A stretch of DNA of 64,000 nt, taken from assembly GCA_963817065.1 (NCBI GenBank), contig CAWFMO010000001.1:1952437-2016436 (forward strand). Reading direction: 5' to 3'. The stretch's first letter is position 1, and each line of letters opens with the position of its first letter. The translations under genes and the position numbers were made by a program. The DNA is from CAWFMO01 sp963817065 (lineage in GTDB: Bacteria > Actinomycetota > Thermoleophilia > Solirubrobacterales > 70-9). This document shows positions 1 to 8,695 of this stretch, piece after piece. The notes under the pieces were generated by a model. The model saw only the letters and a list, made by a program, of their open reading frames with translations. It was not told the DNA's origin and made no database searches.

Positions 1-314
1 CAGACGGTGCCGAACGCGACACGGCTGGTGACGGCAAGCCGGTGACGGTCCACGGCATGCGGCACTTCGGCTCGTCGCTGGCCGACTTCCCGTTCACCGA
101 CACCAAGGTCTACATCGCGGTCACCGCGCTGTGCATCAACATCGTCGTCGCCGTGGTGCTCACGCTCGTGCTGCGCGCGCGTCAAGGCGCCGGCCGGCAC
201 CGACGAGACCGCGCCCGACGACTACTACTCCGACGCGGCGTCGCCCGAGCGTCGCCGAGGCCGAGGAGCGCGAGCTCGCCGGCGCCGAGCGCCGAGCCTC
301 GCGCCTACGGCTGA
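1..314 (+). CDS. Sodium:solute symporter C-terminal end (MctP-like), partial
   Basis: This is the 3' end of a transporter that begins before the window. The reading frame starting at base 3 gives a conserved-looking tail with the stretch FPFTDTKVYIAV followed by one hydrophobic helix (about 20 residues, INIVVAVVLTLVL). The frame then shifts near 175-181, and the motif GTDETAPDDYYSD continues in another frame. That acidic tail after the last helix is typical of actinobacterial sodium:solute symporters of the monocarboxylate (MctP) type. At least one more indel lies near 240-300, and the likely stop is the TGA at 312-314. The family is likely; the substrate cannot be told from this fragment. 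Confidence 0.55.
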   Translation, partial: DGAERDTAGDGKPVTVHGMRHFGSSLADFPFTDTKVYIAVTALCINIVVAVVLTLVLRARQGAGRHRRDRARRLLLRRGVARASPRPRSASSPAPSAEPRAYG

Positions 315-319
315 CCGGC

Positions 320-795
320 GTGCTTCCACCTCGTCTTCGTCGAGCCGCGCATCCCGCCGAACACCGGCAACGCGATCCGGCTCGCCGCGGCCACCGGCGC
401 GCACCTGCACCTCGTCGAGCCGCTGGGCTTCGACGATGAGCGACGCCCAGCTGCGCCGGGCCGGGCTGGACTATCACGACCTGGCGCCGTGGTCACCGTG
501 CACGCCGTCGCTCGACGCGCTGTGGAGGCGGTCGCTGCCCGGCGCGGGTGTACGCGTTCACGGCGCTCGGCGACGACGTCCTACACCGACATCGCGCTAC
601 CGGGACGGCGACGTGCTCGTGTTCGGCCCCGAACCGACCGGCCTGTCCGACGACGTGCTGATCGACCCGAACGTCACCGAGCGGGTGCGCATCCCGATGC
701 TGGCCGGCCGGCGCTCGCTGAACCTGTCGAACTCGGCGGCCATCGCCGGCTACGAGGCCTGGCGCCAGCTCGGCTTCGCCGGGAGGGCGCGAGTC
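320..795 (+). CDS. trmL: tRNA (cytidine(34)-2'-O)-methyltransferase (SpoU/TrmL family), frameshifted
   Basis: This is a SPOUT-fold methyltransferase that 2'-O-methylates the wobble base of tRNA-Leu isoacceptors. Stitched across three frames it reads FHLVFVEPRIPPNTGNAIRL at the N terminus, then LHLVEPLGFD and RRAGLDYHDL. The SAM-binding knot follows as VLVFGPEPTGLSDDVL and RRSLNLSNSAAIAGYEAWRQ. These are the hallmark blocks of TrmL, and the length of about 155 residues is normal. The start is probably the GTG at 320, with an indel directly after it. The exact stop is blurred by an indel at about 785-800. The gene leads directly into the D-Ala-D-Ala carboxypeptidase. Confidence 0.8.
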
Positions 796-807
796 CCACG
801 TCGGGCG

Positions 808-1670
808 GTGCCGAGGTTGCGGACGGGCATCGTTGTCGCCGTGTCGGTGGCGGGCTCGGCGCTGGCCGTCCCGGCGCCGCCGCCGGCGCGAGCGTGTGGC
901 CGGCGAGGGGCAGGCGGCGTACGTGCTCGGCGCCGGCGGGGTGCACCGCGGCCCGCAGCAGCACCGGGCGCCGATCGCGTCGATGGCGAAGGTGATGACG
1001 GCCTTCCTCGTGCTGCGCCGCTACCCGCTGCCGCGGGACGGCGACGGCTTCACGATGACGGTGCAGCAGCGCGACGTCGACGACTACCAGCGGCGCGGTC
1101 GGGCCGCGGCGAGTCGACGGTGCCGGTGCGGCCGGCGAGCGGCTGACCGAGCGTCAGGCGCTCGCCGCGCTGCTGCTCCCGTCGGCCAACAACATCGCGA
1201 TCATGCTCGCCCGCCGCACGTGGGGCACGGTGCCGAACTTCGTCCGGCACATGAACCGGCGGCCGCGGCGTTGCACATGGCGCACGCCGATCTACACCGA
1301 CCCCAGCGGCTTCGACGCCGGCGACCCGATCGACGCCGGCGCGACCAGCTCCGGATCGGCGCGCGCGGCGACGAGCCGCCCACGTTCCGCGCGATGGTGC
1401 GGCCGCAGCGCTACCGCATCCCGGTCGCCGGCACGATCCACAACACCGACACGTTGCTCGGCCGGGACGGGTTCGTCGGCATCAAGACCGGTTCGATGTC
1501 GCGCTCGGGCGGCTGCCTCATGTTCCGCAGCCGACGCGTCGTCGCACGGCCGGGTCGTCGACCTGTTCGGCGTGGTGATGGGCCAGTACGGCGACGACCT
1601 GATCCGGGCCGGGCTGCACGCGGCCCAGCGGCTGGCCGACCGGGTGGCCCCGCGGGCGGCGCCGGTCTGA
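808..1670 (+). CDS. D-alanyl-D-alanine carboxypeptidase (peptidase S11), frameshifted
   Basis: This is a penicillin-binding carboxypeptidase that trims the terminal D-Ala from peptidoglycan stem peptides outside the membrane. A GTG at 808 opens a hydrophobic signal-like segment (RTGIVVAVSVAGSALAVPA). The three serine-PBP motifs follow in order: SxxK as SMAKVM (near 982), SxN as SANN (near 1185) and KTG as IKTGSMSRSGG (near 1485). The C-terminal part HGRVVDLFGVVMGQYGDDL is clear and ends at 1670. At least five frame changes are needed to join the blocks, consistent with read errors. The gene converges with rsrA on the opposite strand, with 3 bases between the two stops. Confidence 0.8.
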
Positions 1671-1673
1671 GCG

Positions 1674-1964
1674 CTACTCGGCGCGGTACTCGAGGTGCGT
1701 CGACTCGATCGAGATCTCGGTGATCCGCACCCGGATCCGTTCGTGCAGGCTGGCCGGCGCGCGGTCGCCGCCGCAGCAGCGCGGCACCAGCGCCCGGACG
1801 TCCTGCTCGAGGCCGAACTGCTTCAGGCACGGCGCGCAGCGTCGAGGTGCTGGCGGATGCGGTTCTGCAGCGCGTCGTCGGACTCGTCGTCCAGGTACAG
1901 ATAGACGTCGCGCAGGACGTCGTCGCAGTCGATGTTGCCCGGGCCGAATCCCATCGCCGCTCAT
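1674..1964 (-). CDS. rsrA: Anti-sigma factor RsrA-type (zinc-binding), frameshifted
   Basis: This is a redox-sensing zinc anti-sigma factor that holds the SigR sigma factor until disulfide stress oxidises its cysteines. The frame is broken. Reading through, it gives NIDCDDVLRDVYLYLDDESD, then ALQNRIRQHLDA, then CAPCLKQFGLEQDVRAL, which reconstructs the ZAS motif H-x3-C-x2-C (HLDACAPC) once one missing base near 1838-1842 is restored. The C-terminal half (ERIRVRITEISIESTHLEYRAE) is in one frame. The ATG at 1962-1964 overlaps the sigR stop, so translation is probably coupled. This pairing is characteristic of actinobacteria that use mycothiol. Confidence 0.85.
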   Translation of the reverse strand: MSGDGIRPGQHRLRRRPARRLSVPGRRVRRRAAEPHPPAPRRCAPCLKQFGLEQDVRALVPRCCGGDRAPASLHERIRVRITEISIESTHLEYRAE

Positions 1965-2611
1965 GACTCACCTCCGACGACGCTCCGGATCAGGCCGCGG
2001 TCGCGAGCGTAGTCGGCGAGCAGGGTCTGCAGCTGCTTGCGGCCGCGGTGCAGCCGCGACATCACGGTGCCGATCGGCGTGCCCATGATCTCGGCGATCT
2101 CCTTGTACGCGAAGCCCTCGACGTCGGCGAGGTAGACGGCCAGCCGGAAGTCCTCGGGCAGCGCCTGCAGCGCGTCCTTCACGTCGGAGTCGGGGAGGTG
2201 GTCGAGCGCCTCCATCTCGGCCGACCGCAGCCCGCTCGAGGTGTGCGACTCGGCGCGGGCGAGCTGCCAGTCCTCGACGTTCTCGTTGCCGGACTCCTGC
2301 GGCTGGCGCTGCTTCTTGCGGTAGTTGTTGATGAACGTGTTGGTCAGGATGCGGTACAGCCAGGCCTTGAGGTTCGTGCCCTCGGTGAACTGGTGGAACG
2401 CGGCGAACGCCTTGACGAACGTCTCCTGGACGAGGTCCTCGGCGTCGGCCGGGTTGCGCGTCATGCGCATGGCGGCGGCGTAGAGCTGGTCCAGGAACGG
2501 GAGCGCGTCGCGCTCGAACCGGGCCCGCCGGGCCTCGACCGTTTCCTCCGCCACCCTGCTCCGCCTCGTAACGAGACTATCGGAGCCCGCGGGCGGGTGC
2601 GCGAGCGTCAT
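1961..2611 (-). CDS. sigR: ECF RNA polymerase sigma factor SigR/SigH type
   Basis: An unbroken 216-residue group IV sigma factor. Region 2 is visible as LDQLYAAAMRMTRNPADAEDL, followed by QETFVKAFAAFHQF and NLKAWLYRILTNTFINNYRKK. Region 4 ends with AYKEIAEIMGTPIGTVMSRLHRGRKQL, a helix-turn-helix for the -35 element. SigR/SigH controls thioredoxin, mycothiol and protease genes under oxidative and heat stress. The gene overlaps the downstream anti-sigma gene in an ATGA arrangement. SigR usually transcribes its own operon, but I could not find a correctly spaced GGAAT/GTT promoter in the 180 bp upstream. Confidence 0.92.
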   Translation of the reverse strand: MTLAHPPAGSDSLVTRRSRVAEETVEARRARFERDALPFLDQLYAAAMRMTRNPADAEDLVQETFVKAFAAFHQFTEGTNLKAWLYRILTNTFINNYRKKQRQPQESGNENVEDWQLARAESHTSSGLRSAEMEALDHLPDSDVKDALQALPEDFRLAVYLADVEGFAYKEIAEIMGTPIGTVMSRLHRGRKQLQTLLADYARDRGLIRSVVGGES

Positions 2612-2684
2612 GGTGGGTCAACCCGCCCGCGCCGTCCAGCGGCCCGGAGGGAAAGAGGTTGACCTGCTGCGGCGGGCGTTAACA

Positions 2685-2713
2685 TTGACAGACTGACTGG
2701 CATGTGCATAGGC
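2685..2713 (+). promoter_or_regulatory. Possible sigma-70 type promoter for ybaK
   Basis: TTGACA at 2685-2690 is followed after 17 bases by ATAGGC (or after 16 bases by CATAGG), about 80 bp upstream of the ybaK GTG. The -35 match is perfect and the -10 match is weak. It lies in the divergent sigR/ybaK intergenic region, so it fits a forward promoter. Confidence 0.35.
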
Positions 2714-2791
2714 TCTCCTTCCGCTGATCCTCGATGGTCCCAACGCGTCGGAGTGGCCGATGTGAGATTCCCGGCTGCGCGTGGTCGCCGC

Positions 2792-3268
2792 GTGGCCAAG
2801 GGAACGCCGGCGACCGCGCTGCTCGCCCACGAGAAGATCGCGTTCACGCTGCACCCGTACGAGCACGACCCGCGCGCGGAGGCGTACGGCGAGGAGGCCG
2901 CGGCGGCCTTGGGGGTCGATCCGGCCCGGATCTTCAAGACCCTGATCGCCACCGTGGACGGCAAGCTGGCATGCGCGGTCGTGCCGGTGGCGGGCCGGCT
3001 CGACCTCAAGGGTCTCGCGGCGGCGCTCGGCGGAAAGCGGGCGGAACTGGCCGAGCCCGCAGCCGCCGCGCGGGCGACCGGTTACGTCGTCGGCGGCATC
3101 TCCCCGGTCGGCCAGAAGACCCGGTTGCGGGTCGTCGTCGACTCGTCCGCCACGGCGTTCGAGACCGTGTTCGTGTCCGCCGGCCGGCGCGGCCTGCAGG
3201 TGGAGCTGACGCCCGACGACCTGGTCCGGGTGACCCAGGGCCGGCTCGCGCCGATCGCCGCTCGCTGA
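2792..3268 (+). CDS. ybaK: Cys-tRNA(Pro)/Cys-tRNA(Cys) deacylase, YbaK/EbsC family
   Basis: This is an editing protein that hydrolyses mischarged aminoacyl-tRNA in the cytoplasm. The unbroken 158-residue product starts at GTG 2792 (MAKGTPATALLAHE). It shows the family blocks LHPYEHDPRAEAYGEEAAAALG, RIFKTLIATVDGKLACAVVPV, the lysine-rich LGGKRAELAEPAAAARATGY, and GGISPVGQKTRLRVVVD, which carries the conserved glycines and lysine of the pocket. An in-frame upstream start at 2702 would add 30 residues that do not resemble the family, so 2792 is preferred. It is divergent from sigR. Confidence 0.88.
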   Translation: MAKGTPATALLAHEKIAFTLHPYEHDPRAEAYGEEAAAALGVDPARIFKTLIATVDGKLACAVVPVAGRLDLKGLAAALGGKRAELAEPAAAARATGYVVGGISPVGQKTRLRVVVDSSATAFETVFVSAGRRGLQVELTPDDLVRVTQGRLAPIAAR

Positions 3269-3275
3269 GGCCGAG

Positions 3276-4763
3276 CTATTCGGACTTGCCGTACTCGTCG
3301 AACCAGTGCGCGAGCGGGCCGCGGCGGCTCACCGCGCGCAGCCGGCGCTCGGTGGGGTCGCGTCTCGTCCGGGTGGTCACGATGAGCAGCTCGTCGCCGA
3401 TGCGCAACTGGGTGTGCGGGCCGCGGCACGAAGGTTTGCCCCTCGCGGATGATCAAGCTGATCACGCTCGGGTCCGGCAGGCGCAGCTCGGCGATCGTCA
3501 CCGAGTGCAGCCCCGACCCGGCGGGGACAGTCATGGTGAGCAGTTCGGCGTCGAGCACGTCCAGGGGCGCCGACTCCACCGAGGATCTCGCGGGTGGCGT
3601 CGCGCGGGACGAGCCGCAGCGACCGGGCCACCCAGGCCAGGCTGGGCCCCTGCACCAGCGTGAACACGCACGACGAGCACGAAGACGATGTTGAGCACCG
3701 GTGGCTGTGCGGGCACGCCCTCGACACCGGGAACGTGGCGAGCACGATGGGCACGCGCCCGCGCAGCCCGGCCCAGGACAGGAACACCTGCTCGCGCCAC
3801 GGCAGCCGGAACGGCCAGAGCGAGCAGACGACCGACAGCGGCCGGGCGACCAGCAGCAGGACCAACCCGACGACGAGGGCCGGCAGCACCTGGCGGCAGT
3901 TCGCTCGGCGTGACCAGCAGGCCGAGGAGCACGAACAGGCCGATCTGGGCGAGCCAGCCCAGGCCCTCGGCGAACGAGCGGGTGGCGGCCCGGTGCGGCA
4001 GGCCCGGCGTTGGCCAGCACCAGCGCCGCGAGGTAGGCGGCCAGGAAGCCGCTGGCGTGCGCGGCGCCGGCCGCGGCGAACGCCACCATGCCGAGCCCGA
4101 AGATGGCCAGCGGGTACAGCCCGGAGGCCGGCAGCGCGAGCCGGGGCAGCGCGGCGCGCCGAGCCAGCCGATCGCCAGCCCGAACGCCAAGCCGACCGCG
4201 AGCTCGAAGACCAGCTGGCCGACCAGCGACCGGCCGCAGGTGAAACGGCGTCTGCGCTGAGCAGCAGGACCAGGATGACCTCGGCGCGTCGTTGAACCCG
4301 GACTCCGCCTCCAGCAGGCCGGCGACCCGGCGCGGCAGCGGCAGCACGCGCAGGATCGAGAAGACCGCGGCGGCGTCGGTCGACGACACCGTGGCGCCGA
4401 GCAGCACGGCCAGCTGCCAGCTGAACCCGAGCAGCGAAGTGCGCGCCGGCCGCGGTCACCAGGTGCTGACGCCGACCCCGAGGCTGGCGAGCACGCCGGC
4501 GGGGCGACGACCGGCGGATGTCGCCCCACCAGTGGTCAGCCCGCCCTCGATGAGGATCACCGCGAGCGCGCGTGCCAGATCCTGGGCCACCTGGGCGTCG
4601 TCGAACTTGATGCCGATGACGTCCTCGCCGAGCAGCACGCCGAGGGCGAGGAAGAGCAACAGGCTGGGCAGCCCGACCCGGGTCGATGCGCCGGGTGGCC
4701 ACGATGCTGACCAGCAGGACGACGCCGCCGCGAGCAGCGCAGGTACAGCTGGTGCAGGCTCAC
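3276..4763 (-). CDS. K+/H+ (CPA1/NhaP-type) antiporter with TrkA-C domain, frameshifted
   Basis: This is a membrane cation/proton antiporter. Across several frames I read LPSLLLFLALGVLLGEDVIG and the matching following segments RALAVILIEGGLTT, LLGATVSSTDAAAVFSILR (the core CPA helix), LLEAESGFND, and multiple hydrophobic helices. A C-terminal TrkA-C type ligand domain follows (LLTMTVPAGSGLHSVTIAEL, LPDPSVISLIIREG). The end HWFDEYGKSE plus TAG lies at 3276. A GTG start at 4763 gives SLHQLYL. At least six indels break the frame. The neighbouring divergent TrkA-N protein at 4851 suggests a shared role in potassium or proton homeostasis. Confidence 0.78.
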
Positions 4764-4850
4764 CGGCTTCGCTCGGTCGATGGTCGATTCGTGGTGGAAA
4801 GACGTAGTGGGCCGCTAGAGTCACGATCCGATCGCCCGGGGAGGTGGCCC

Positions 4851-5536
4851 ATGCGGGTTGCGATCGCCGGGGCCGGTGCGGTGGGCCATCGATCGCGCTG
4901 TCGCTGCTGGCGGCCGGACACAGGGTCCTGCTGATCGAGCGGAAGCGGTCGCACTACCGACCGGAACTGGTGCCCGGCGCCGACTGGATGCTGGCCGACG
5001 CCTGCGACGCTGGTCACGCTGCAGGCCGCCGGCATCGAGACTGTGCGACGTCGTGGTCGCGGCCACCGGCGACGACAAGGCCAACCTGGTGTTCTCGCTG
5101 CTGCCAAGACGCAGTTCGGCGGTCGCCGCGGTCGTCGCCCGGGTCAACGATCCGGACAACCGGTGGCTGTTCACCCGGATGGGGGGTCGACGTGGCGGTG
5201 TCGACCCCGGTCCGGCTCGCCGCCGCCGTTGACGAGGCGGTGATCATCGGCCAGGTCGTGCAACTGATGAACCTGCACCATGGCGGCAGCAGCAGCATCG
5301 TCGAATACACCGTCCCGGCCGGTTCGGCGCTGGCTTCCCTGTCGGTGACCGAGCTGGGGTTGCCGGCCGAGGCGGTCCTGCTCGGCGTGGTTCGCGGTGC
5401 CGCATTGCTGCCACCGGCGCCCGAGCTGCAGGTGCGCGCCGCGGACGAGCTGATCCTGCTGGTTGCCGCCGACGCCGACGAGGGACTGCGGACCAGCCTC
5501 GCCGCTCGCGGCCAGCCGAAGTCATCCTCGCGATAG
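4851..5536 (+). CDS. TrkA-type potassium uptake regulator (RCK: TrkA-N plus TrkA-C), frameshifted
   Basis: This is a cytoplasmic NAD-binding regulatory subunit of a potassium channel or transporter. ATG 4851 follows a GGGGAGG ribosome site. The N terminus MRVAIAGAGAVG is a Rossmann glycine motif, followed by ALSLLAAGHRVLLIERKRSH, DVVVAATGDDKANLVFSLL and ARVNDPDNRWLF, all typical of TrkA-N. After residue about 150 comes the TrkA-C domain (EYTVPAGSALASLSVTELGL, ADELILLVAADAD). Four indels lie between 4880 and 5190, and the C-terminal half is clean to the stop at 5536. It is divergent from the antiporter gene, which has a similar C domain. Confidence 0.82.
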
Positions 5537-5551
5537 TCCTTCTCGAACCTC

Positions 5552-6660
5552 CTAGCGGACGGTGACCAGGCGGGCTGCGTCCGTGGGCACGATGTCGTCG
5601 TCGTAACCGCCGGCGATCAGTACCCGGTCGCGGCCGATGGGGCTGGCGGTGACGAAGCTGCGCCGCGGGATAGGCGCGATCGGCAGCACGGTGATCCGGT
5701 TCGTGGCGCCGTCGTACACGTCGATGCGGGTCCCGCCGGCGACAACGACCCGGCCGTCGGGCAGTCTCGCGAGCGCTCCGGAGAGCTTGTACTCGCCCTC
5801 GGACAGCCGTGGTCCGGGCGTCGACACACCGCGCCGCAGATCGAGCAGTTCGGTGCTGTCGAAGCGTTCCCGTCCCTCGGTGGACGACGCTCCACCGGCG
5901 ACGAAGATCCGGCCGTCGGGCAACGTCGCGGCACCGTGTTTGACCCGAGCCTCGCGGAGGTCCGGTCCGCGGACCCACCGCCCGCCGGCCAGTACCTCCG
6001 TCGTCGACAGCGCGGTTCCGCGCTCGTCCACCCCGCCGATCACCACGACGCGTCCCGCGCTCAGCACCGCGGTATGCGCCTGCCGGGGGGCGGCCATCGC
6101 CGGGCCGGCCGCGAACGTGTTCGCCTTTGGATCGAAGTACTCGGTGCTGGCCAAGCTCGTGTCGCCGTCGGTACCGCCCGCGACGAGCACCCTGCCGTCG
6201 GCGAGCAGCGTGGCAGTGGCGTCCGCTCGGCGCGTCCTCATCGAGCCGACGGAGGTGAATACCGCGCGAGCCGGGTATAGATCTCGGCGCTGTCCAGTGG
6301 TTGCCTGCCCTCGCCCGGGTAGCCGCCGGCGAACAGGATCCGGCCGTCCCGCAACACTGTCACCGCGTCGCTGACCCGCGGGTCGCGCATCGCCGCCGCG
6401 GGCCGGAAACGACGCGTCGCGGGATCGAACACCTCGCTGCGCGCGCCGCGGTCGAAACCATCACATCCCGGCAAGGTGCACCCGCCGGTGATCAGGACCT
6501 CGCCGTTCGCCAGGACGGTCGCGTGCTGGTCGGCGCGCGGGGTTGTCATCGTGATCGGTGGCAGTTCGGCCCGGTCCACGCTCGACGGCCGCGATGCGGC
6601 CGAGCCGTCGCAGGCAGCGACCGCCAGCGCGCTCGCGACCAGCACCGCGGCGAGTCTCAT
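5552..6660 (-). CDS. Kelch-repeat lipoprotein (galactose-oxidase-like beta-propeller), one frameshift
   Basis: A secreted beta-propeller of about 370 residues. The N terminus is a lipoprotein signal (MRLAAVLVASALAVAACDGS, with the cysteine at 17). It then carries repeated kelch blades such as HATVLANGEVLITGGC, DAVTVLRDGRILFAGGY, ATLLADGRVLVAGGTDGD, TAVLSAGRVVVIGGVDERG, ATLPDGRIFVAGGAS and ARLPDGRVVVAGGTRIDVYD, which gives six or seven blades. A single missing base near 6255-6262 splits the frame, with FTSVGSMRTRRADA joining the halves. No catalytic residues of galactose oxidase were recognised, so the role is open and it may be a binding protein. It is co-directional with the ligase fragment upstream. 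Confidence 0.8.
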
Positions 6661-6661
6661 C

Positions 6662-6960
6662 TCAGCTGAAGTCCTCCTCGCGGTACTCGCCGTCAGGGCG
6701 GGTGCCGGCGTGCTCGGCCTCGGCGCCGCGCAGTTCGACCCGGCGGATCTTGCCGCTGATCGTCTTGGGCAGTTCGGCGAACTGCAACCGCCGGATCCGC
6801 TTGTAGGGCGCGAGCTGCTTGCGGCAGAACGCGAGGATCTCCTCGGCGAGCTCCTTGCTCGGCTCCCGTCCTTCGACGAGGACGACGTAGGCCTTCGGCA
6901 CCGCCAGCCGCAGGTCGTCCGGAGCGGGCACGACGGCCGCCTCAGCGACGGTGCGAGCGC
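6662..6960 (-). pseudogene. C-terminal fragment of an AMP-forming acyl-CoA synthetase
   Basis: About 95 residues of the C-terminal lid domain of an acyl/acetyl-CoA ligase: VAEAAVVPAPDDLRLAVPKA, YVVLVEGREPSKELAEEIL and KQLAPYKRIRRLQFAELPKT, then SGKIRRVELRG. The catalytic lysine lies in KTISGKIRR (A10 motif). The roughly 400 residues of the adenylation domain should be encoded upstream, at 6,960 and beyond. No reading frame there matches, so the gene is truncated at about 6,960. This could be a real deletion, or an assembly break close to the larger species junction. The kelch gene lies 1 base downstream. Confidence 0.72.
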
Positions 6961-7066
6961 ACACCGTTCCGTGACTTGCGGCGAGGGCGCGTCAGATGCT
7001 GGATACGATCCGCACTCGCTGCGGGGGAATCGCTTGCGTCCGAACCATCAGGAATTCGCCGACGGC

Positions 7067-7206
7067 GTGAAACTGGCCGCCATCGCCGCGGTCTCCGCGG
7101 TGCTGACTGCGACCGTGGTCATCGCGCCGGCCGGACCCTGATGCCCCGGGCCGAAGCCGTGGCGGCCGAACAGCCCGCCCTCACCCGCGTGGCCCTTCGC
7201 CAGGCG
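7067..7206 (+). CDS. Possible start of a secreted actinobacterial protein, cut at the junction
   Basis: A GTG at 7067 opens a clear signal-peptide-like stretch (VKLAAIAAVSAVLTATVVIA, then PAGP). A stop follows in frame at 7139-7141, and another frame continues with AEAVAAEQPALTRVALRQA to about 7206. The style of this leader fits actinobacteria. It is not followed by a recognisable domain because the sequence changes to alphaproteobacterial by 7207. The family is unknown and confidence is low. Confidence 0.3.
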
Positions 7207-8520
7207 TCAGGCCCGTCCGATCGAACTATAGCGGAAGCCGCGGTTCCGCATGTCCTCGGGCCGGTAGACGTTGCGCAGATCGACCATCACCGGCTGGCGC
7301 ATCAGCAGCTTGATCCGGTCCAGGTCGAGGGCGCGGAACTGGTCCCACTCGGTCAGGATGACCACGGCATCGGCGCCTTCGACCGCCTCATAGGGCCCGT
7401 CCTTGAACTCGACCCCGTCCAGCAGCCTGGCGGCCTCGTGCATGCCCTCGGGATCGAAGGCCTGGACCGTCGCGCCCATGGCGATCAGGGCCGGGGCCAC
7501 GTCCAGCGACGGCGCGTCGCGCATGTCGTCGGTGTTGGGTTTGAAGGTCAGGCCCAGCAGGGCCGACCGTCTTGCCTTTCAGGTCGCCGCCCAGGGCCGT
7601 CGGCGACCTTGCCGGCCATGGCCTTCTTGCGGGCGTCGTTGACCTGCGACCGTGGTCTCGATCAGCCGCATCGGCGCGCCGGCGTCCGTGGCCGTGCGCA
7701 CCAGGGCCAGGGTGTCCTTGGGAAAGCACGAGCCGCCATAGCCGGGGCCGGCATGCAGGAATTTCGCCGCCGATCCGCTTGTCCAGCCCGATGCCGCGCG
7801 CCACCTGCTGCACGTCGGCGCCGACCGTCTCGCACAGGTCGGCCATCTCGTTGATGAAGGTGATCTTCATGGCCAGGAAGGCGTTGGCCGCATATTTGAT
7901 CAGTTCGCGAGGTCCGCCGGCCGGTGAACAGGATCGGCGTCTCGTTGAGGTTCAGCGGGCGGTACAGCTCGCGCATCACCGCCTGGGCGCGCTCGTCCTC
8001 GGTGCCCACCACCACGCGGTCGGGCCGCTTGAAGTCCTCGATCGCCGCGCCTTCGCGCAGGAACTCGGGGTTGGAGACCACCGCGAACTCGGCGTCCGGC
8101 CGGCGTGCGCGGATGATGCGCTCGATCTCGTCGCCGGTGCCGACCGGCACGGTCGACTTGGTCACCACGACGGTGAAGCCCTCGATCAGGCCGGCGATCT
8201 CCTCGGCCGCGGCATAGACATAGGACAGGTCGGCGTGGCCGTCGCCGCGCCGCGACGGCGTGCCCACGGCGATGAACACCGCGTCGGCGGTCCGGATCGC
8301 CTCCGCGCCGTCCAGGGCGAAGGACAGCCGGCCCGCCGCGCACGTTGGCGGCGACCAGATCGTCCAGCCCCGGCTCGAAGATCGGGATCTCGCCCGCGTT
8401 CCAGCCGCTCGATCTTGGACGGGTCCTTGTCGACGCAGGTCGACCTCATGGCCGAAGTCCGCGAAACAGGCCCCTGACGACCAGGCCCACATAGCCGGTA
8501 CCGATCATCGCCACGCGCAT
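7207..8520 (-). CDS. ugd: UDP-glucose 6-dehydrogenase, frameshifted
   Basis: This enzyme oxidises UDP-glucose to UDP-glucuronate with two NAD+, feeding capsule, exopolysaccharide or LPS sugars. The N terminus MRVAMIGTGYVGL is the NAD-binding motif. Then come DAVFIAVGTPSRRGDGHADL, VVTKSTVPVGTGDE, VVSNPEFLREGAAIEDF with its catalytic glutamate, and KITFINEMADLCETVGAD. The catalytic-cysteine motif GSCFPKDT, near 7,725, is recoverable in a shifted frame. The C terminus is DMRDAPSLDVAPALI and VDLRNVYRPEDM. At least six indels occur. It is the first alphaproteobacterial gene after the junction, and its stop is at 7207. Confidence 0.88.
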
Positions 8521-8600
8521 GGGAGGTCATCCGTTGAAACAGGGGCCCGGGATAGCGAGCGGGCGCCGCCTTGGCCACCCCCCGCATCCCGCACAAAGCA

Positions 8601-8631
8601 AAAACCGCCGGTCCCTTTCGGGACCGGCGGC
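8601..8631 (-). terminator. Rho-independent terminator downstream of the OmpA gene
   Basis: A perfect 11-bp stem (8605-8615 with 8620-8630) has the four-base loop TTTC. On the minus strand it is followed by a short U run. It sits 65 bases past the stop of the OmpA-family gene and just before ugd. Confidence 0.88.
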
Positions 8632-8695
8632 CTTGTCGTTTGGCCTGCCGGCCTTTGGCCTGTTTGAGGCCGAAGGCTGGCGTCGCCTTCCGGGT

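Noticed and set aside
2612..2791. SigR-type autoregulatory promoter in front of sigR
   Set aside because: GGAAG and GTT are present but 34 bases apart, far from the required 18-19.
1..7200. A recently transferred actinobacterial island in an alphaproteobacterium
   Set aside because: No integrase, repeat or tRNA boundary is seen, and a mycothiol-type sigma system is out of place. A chimera is simpler.
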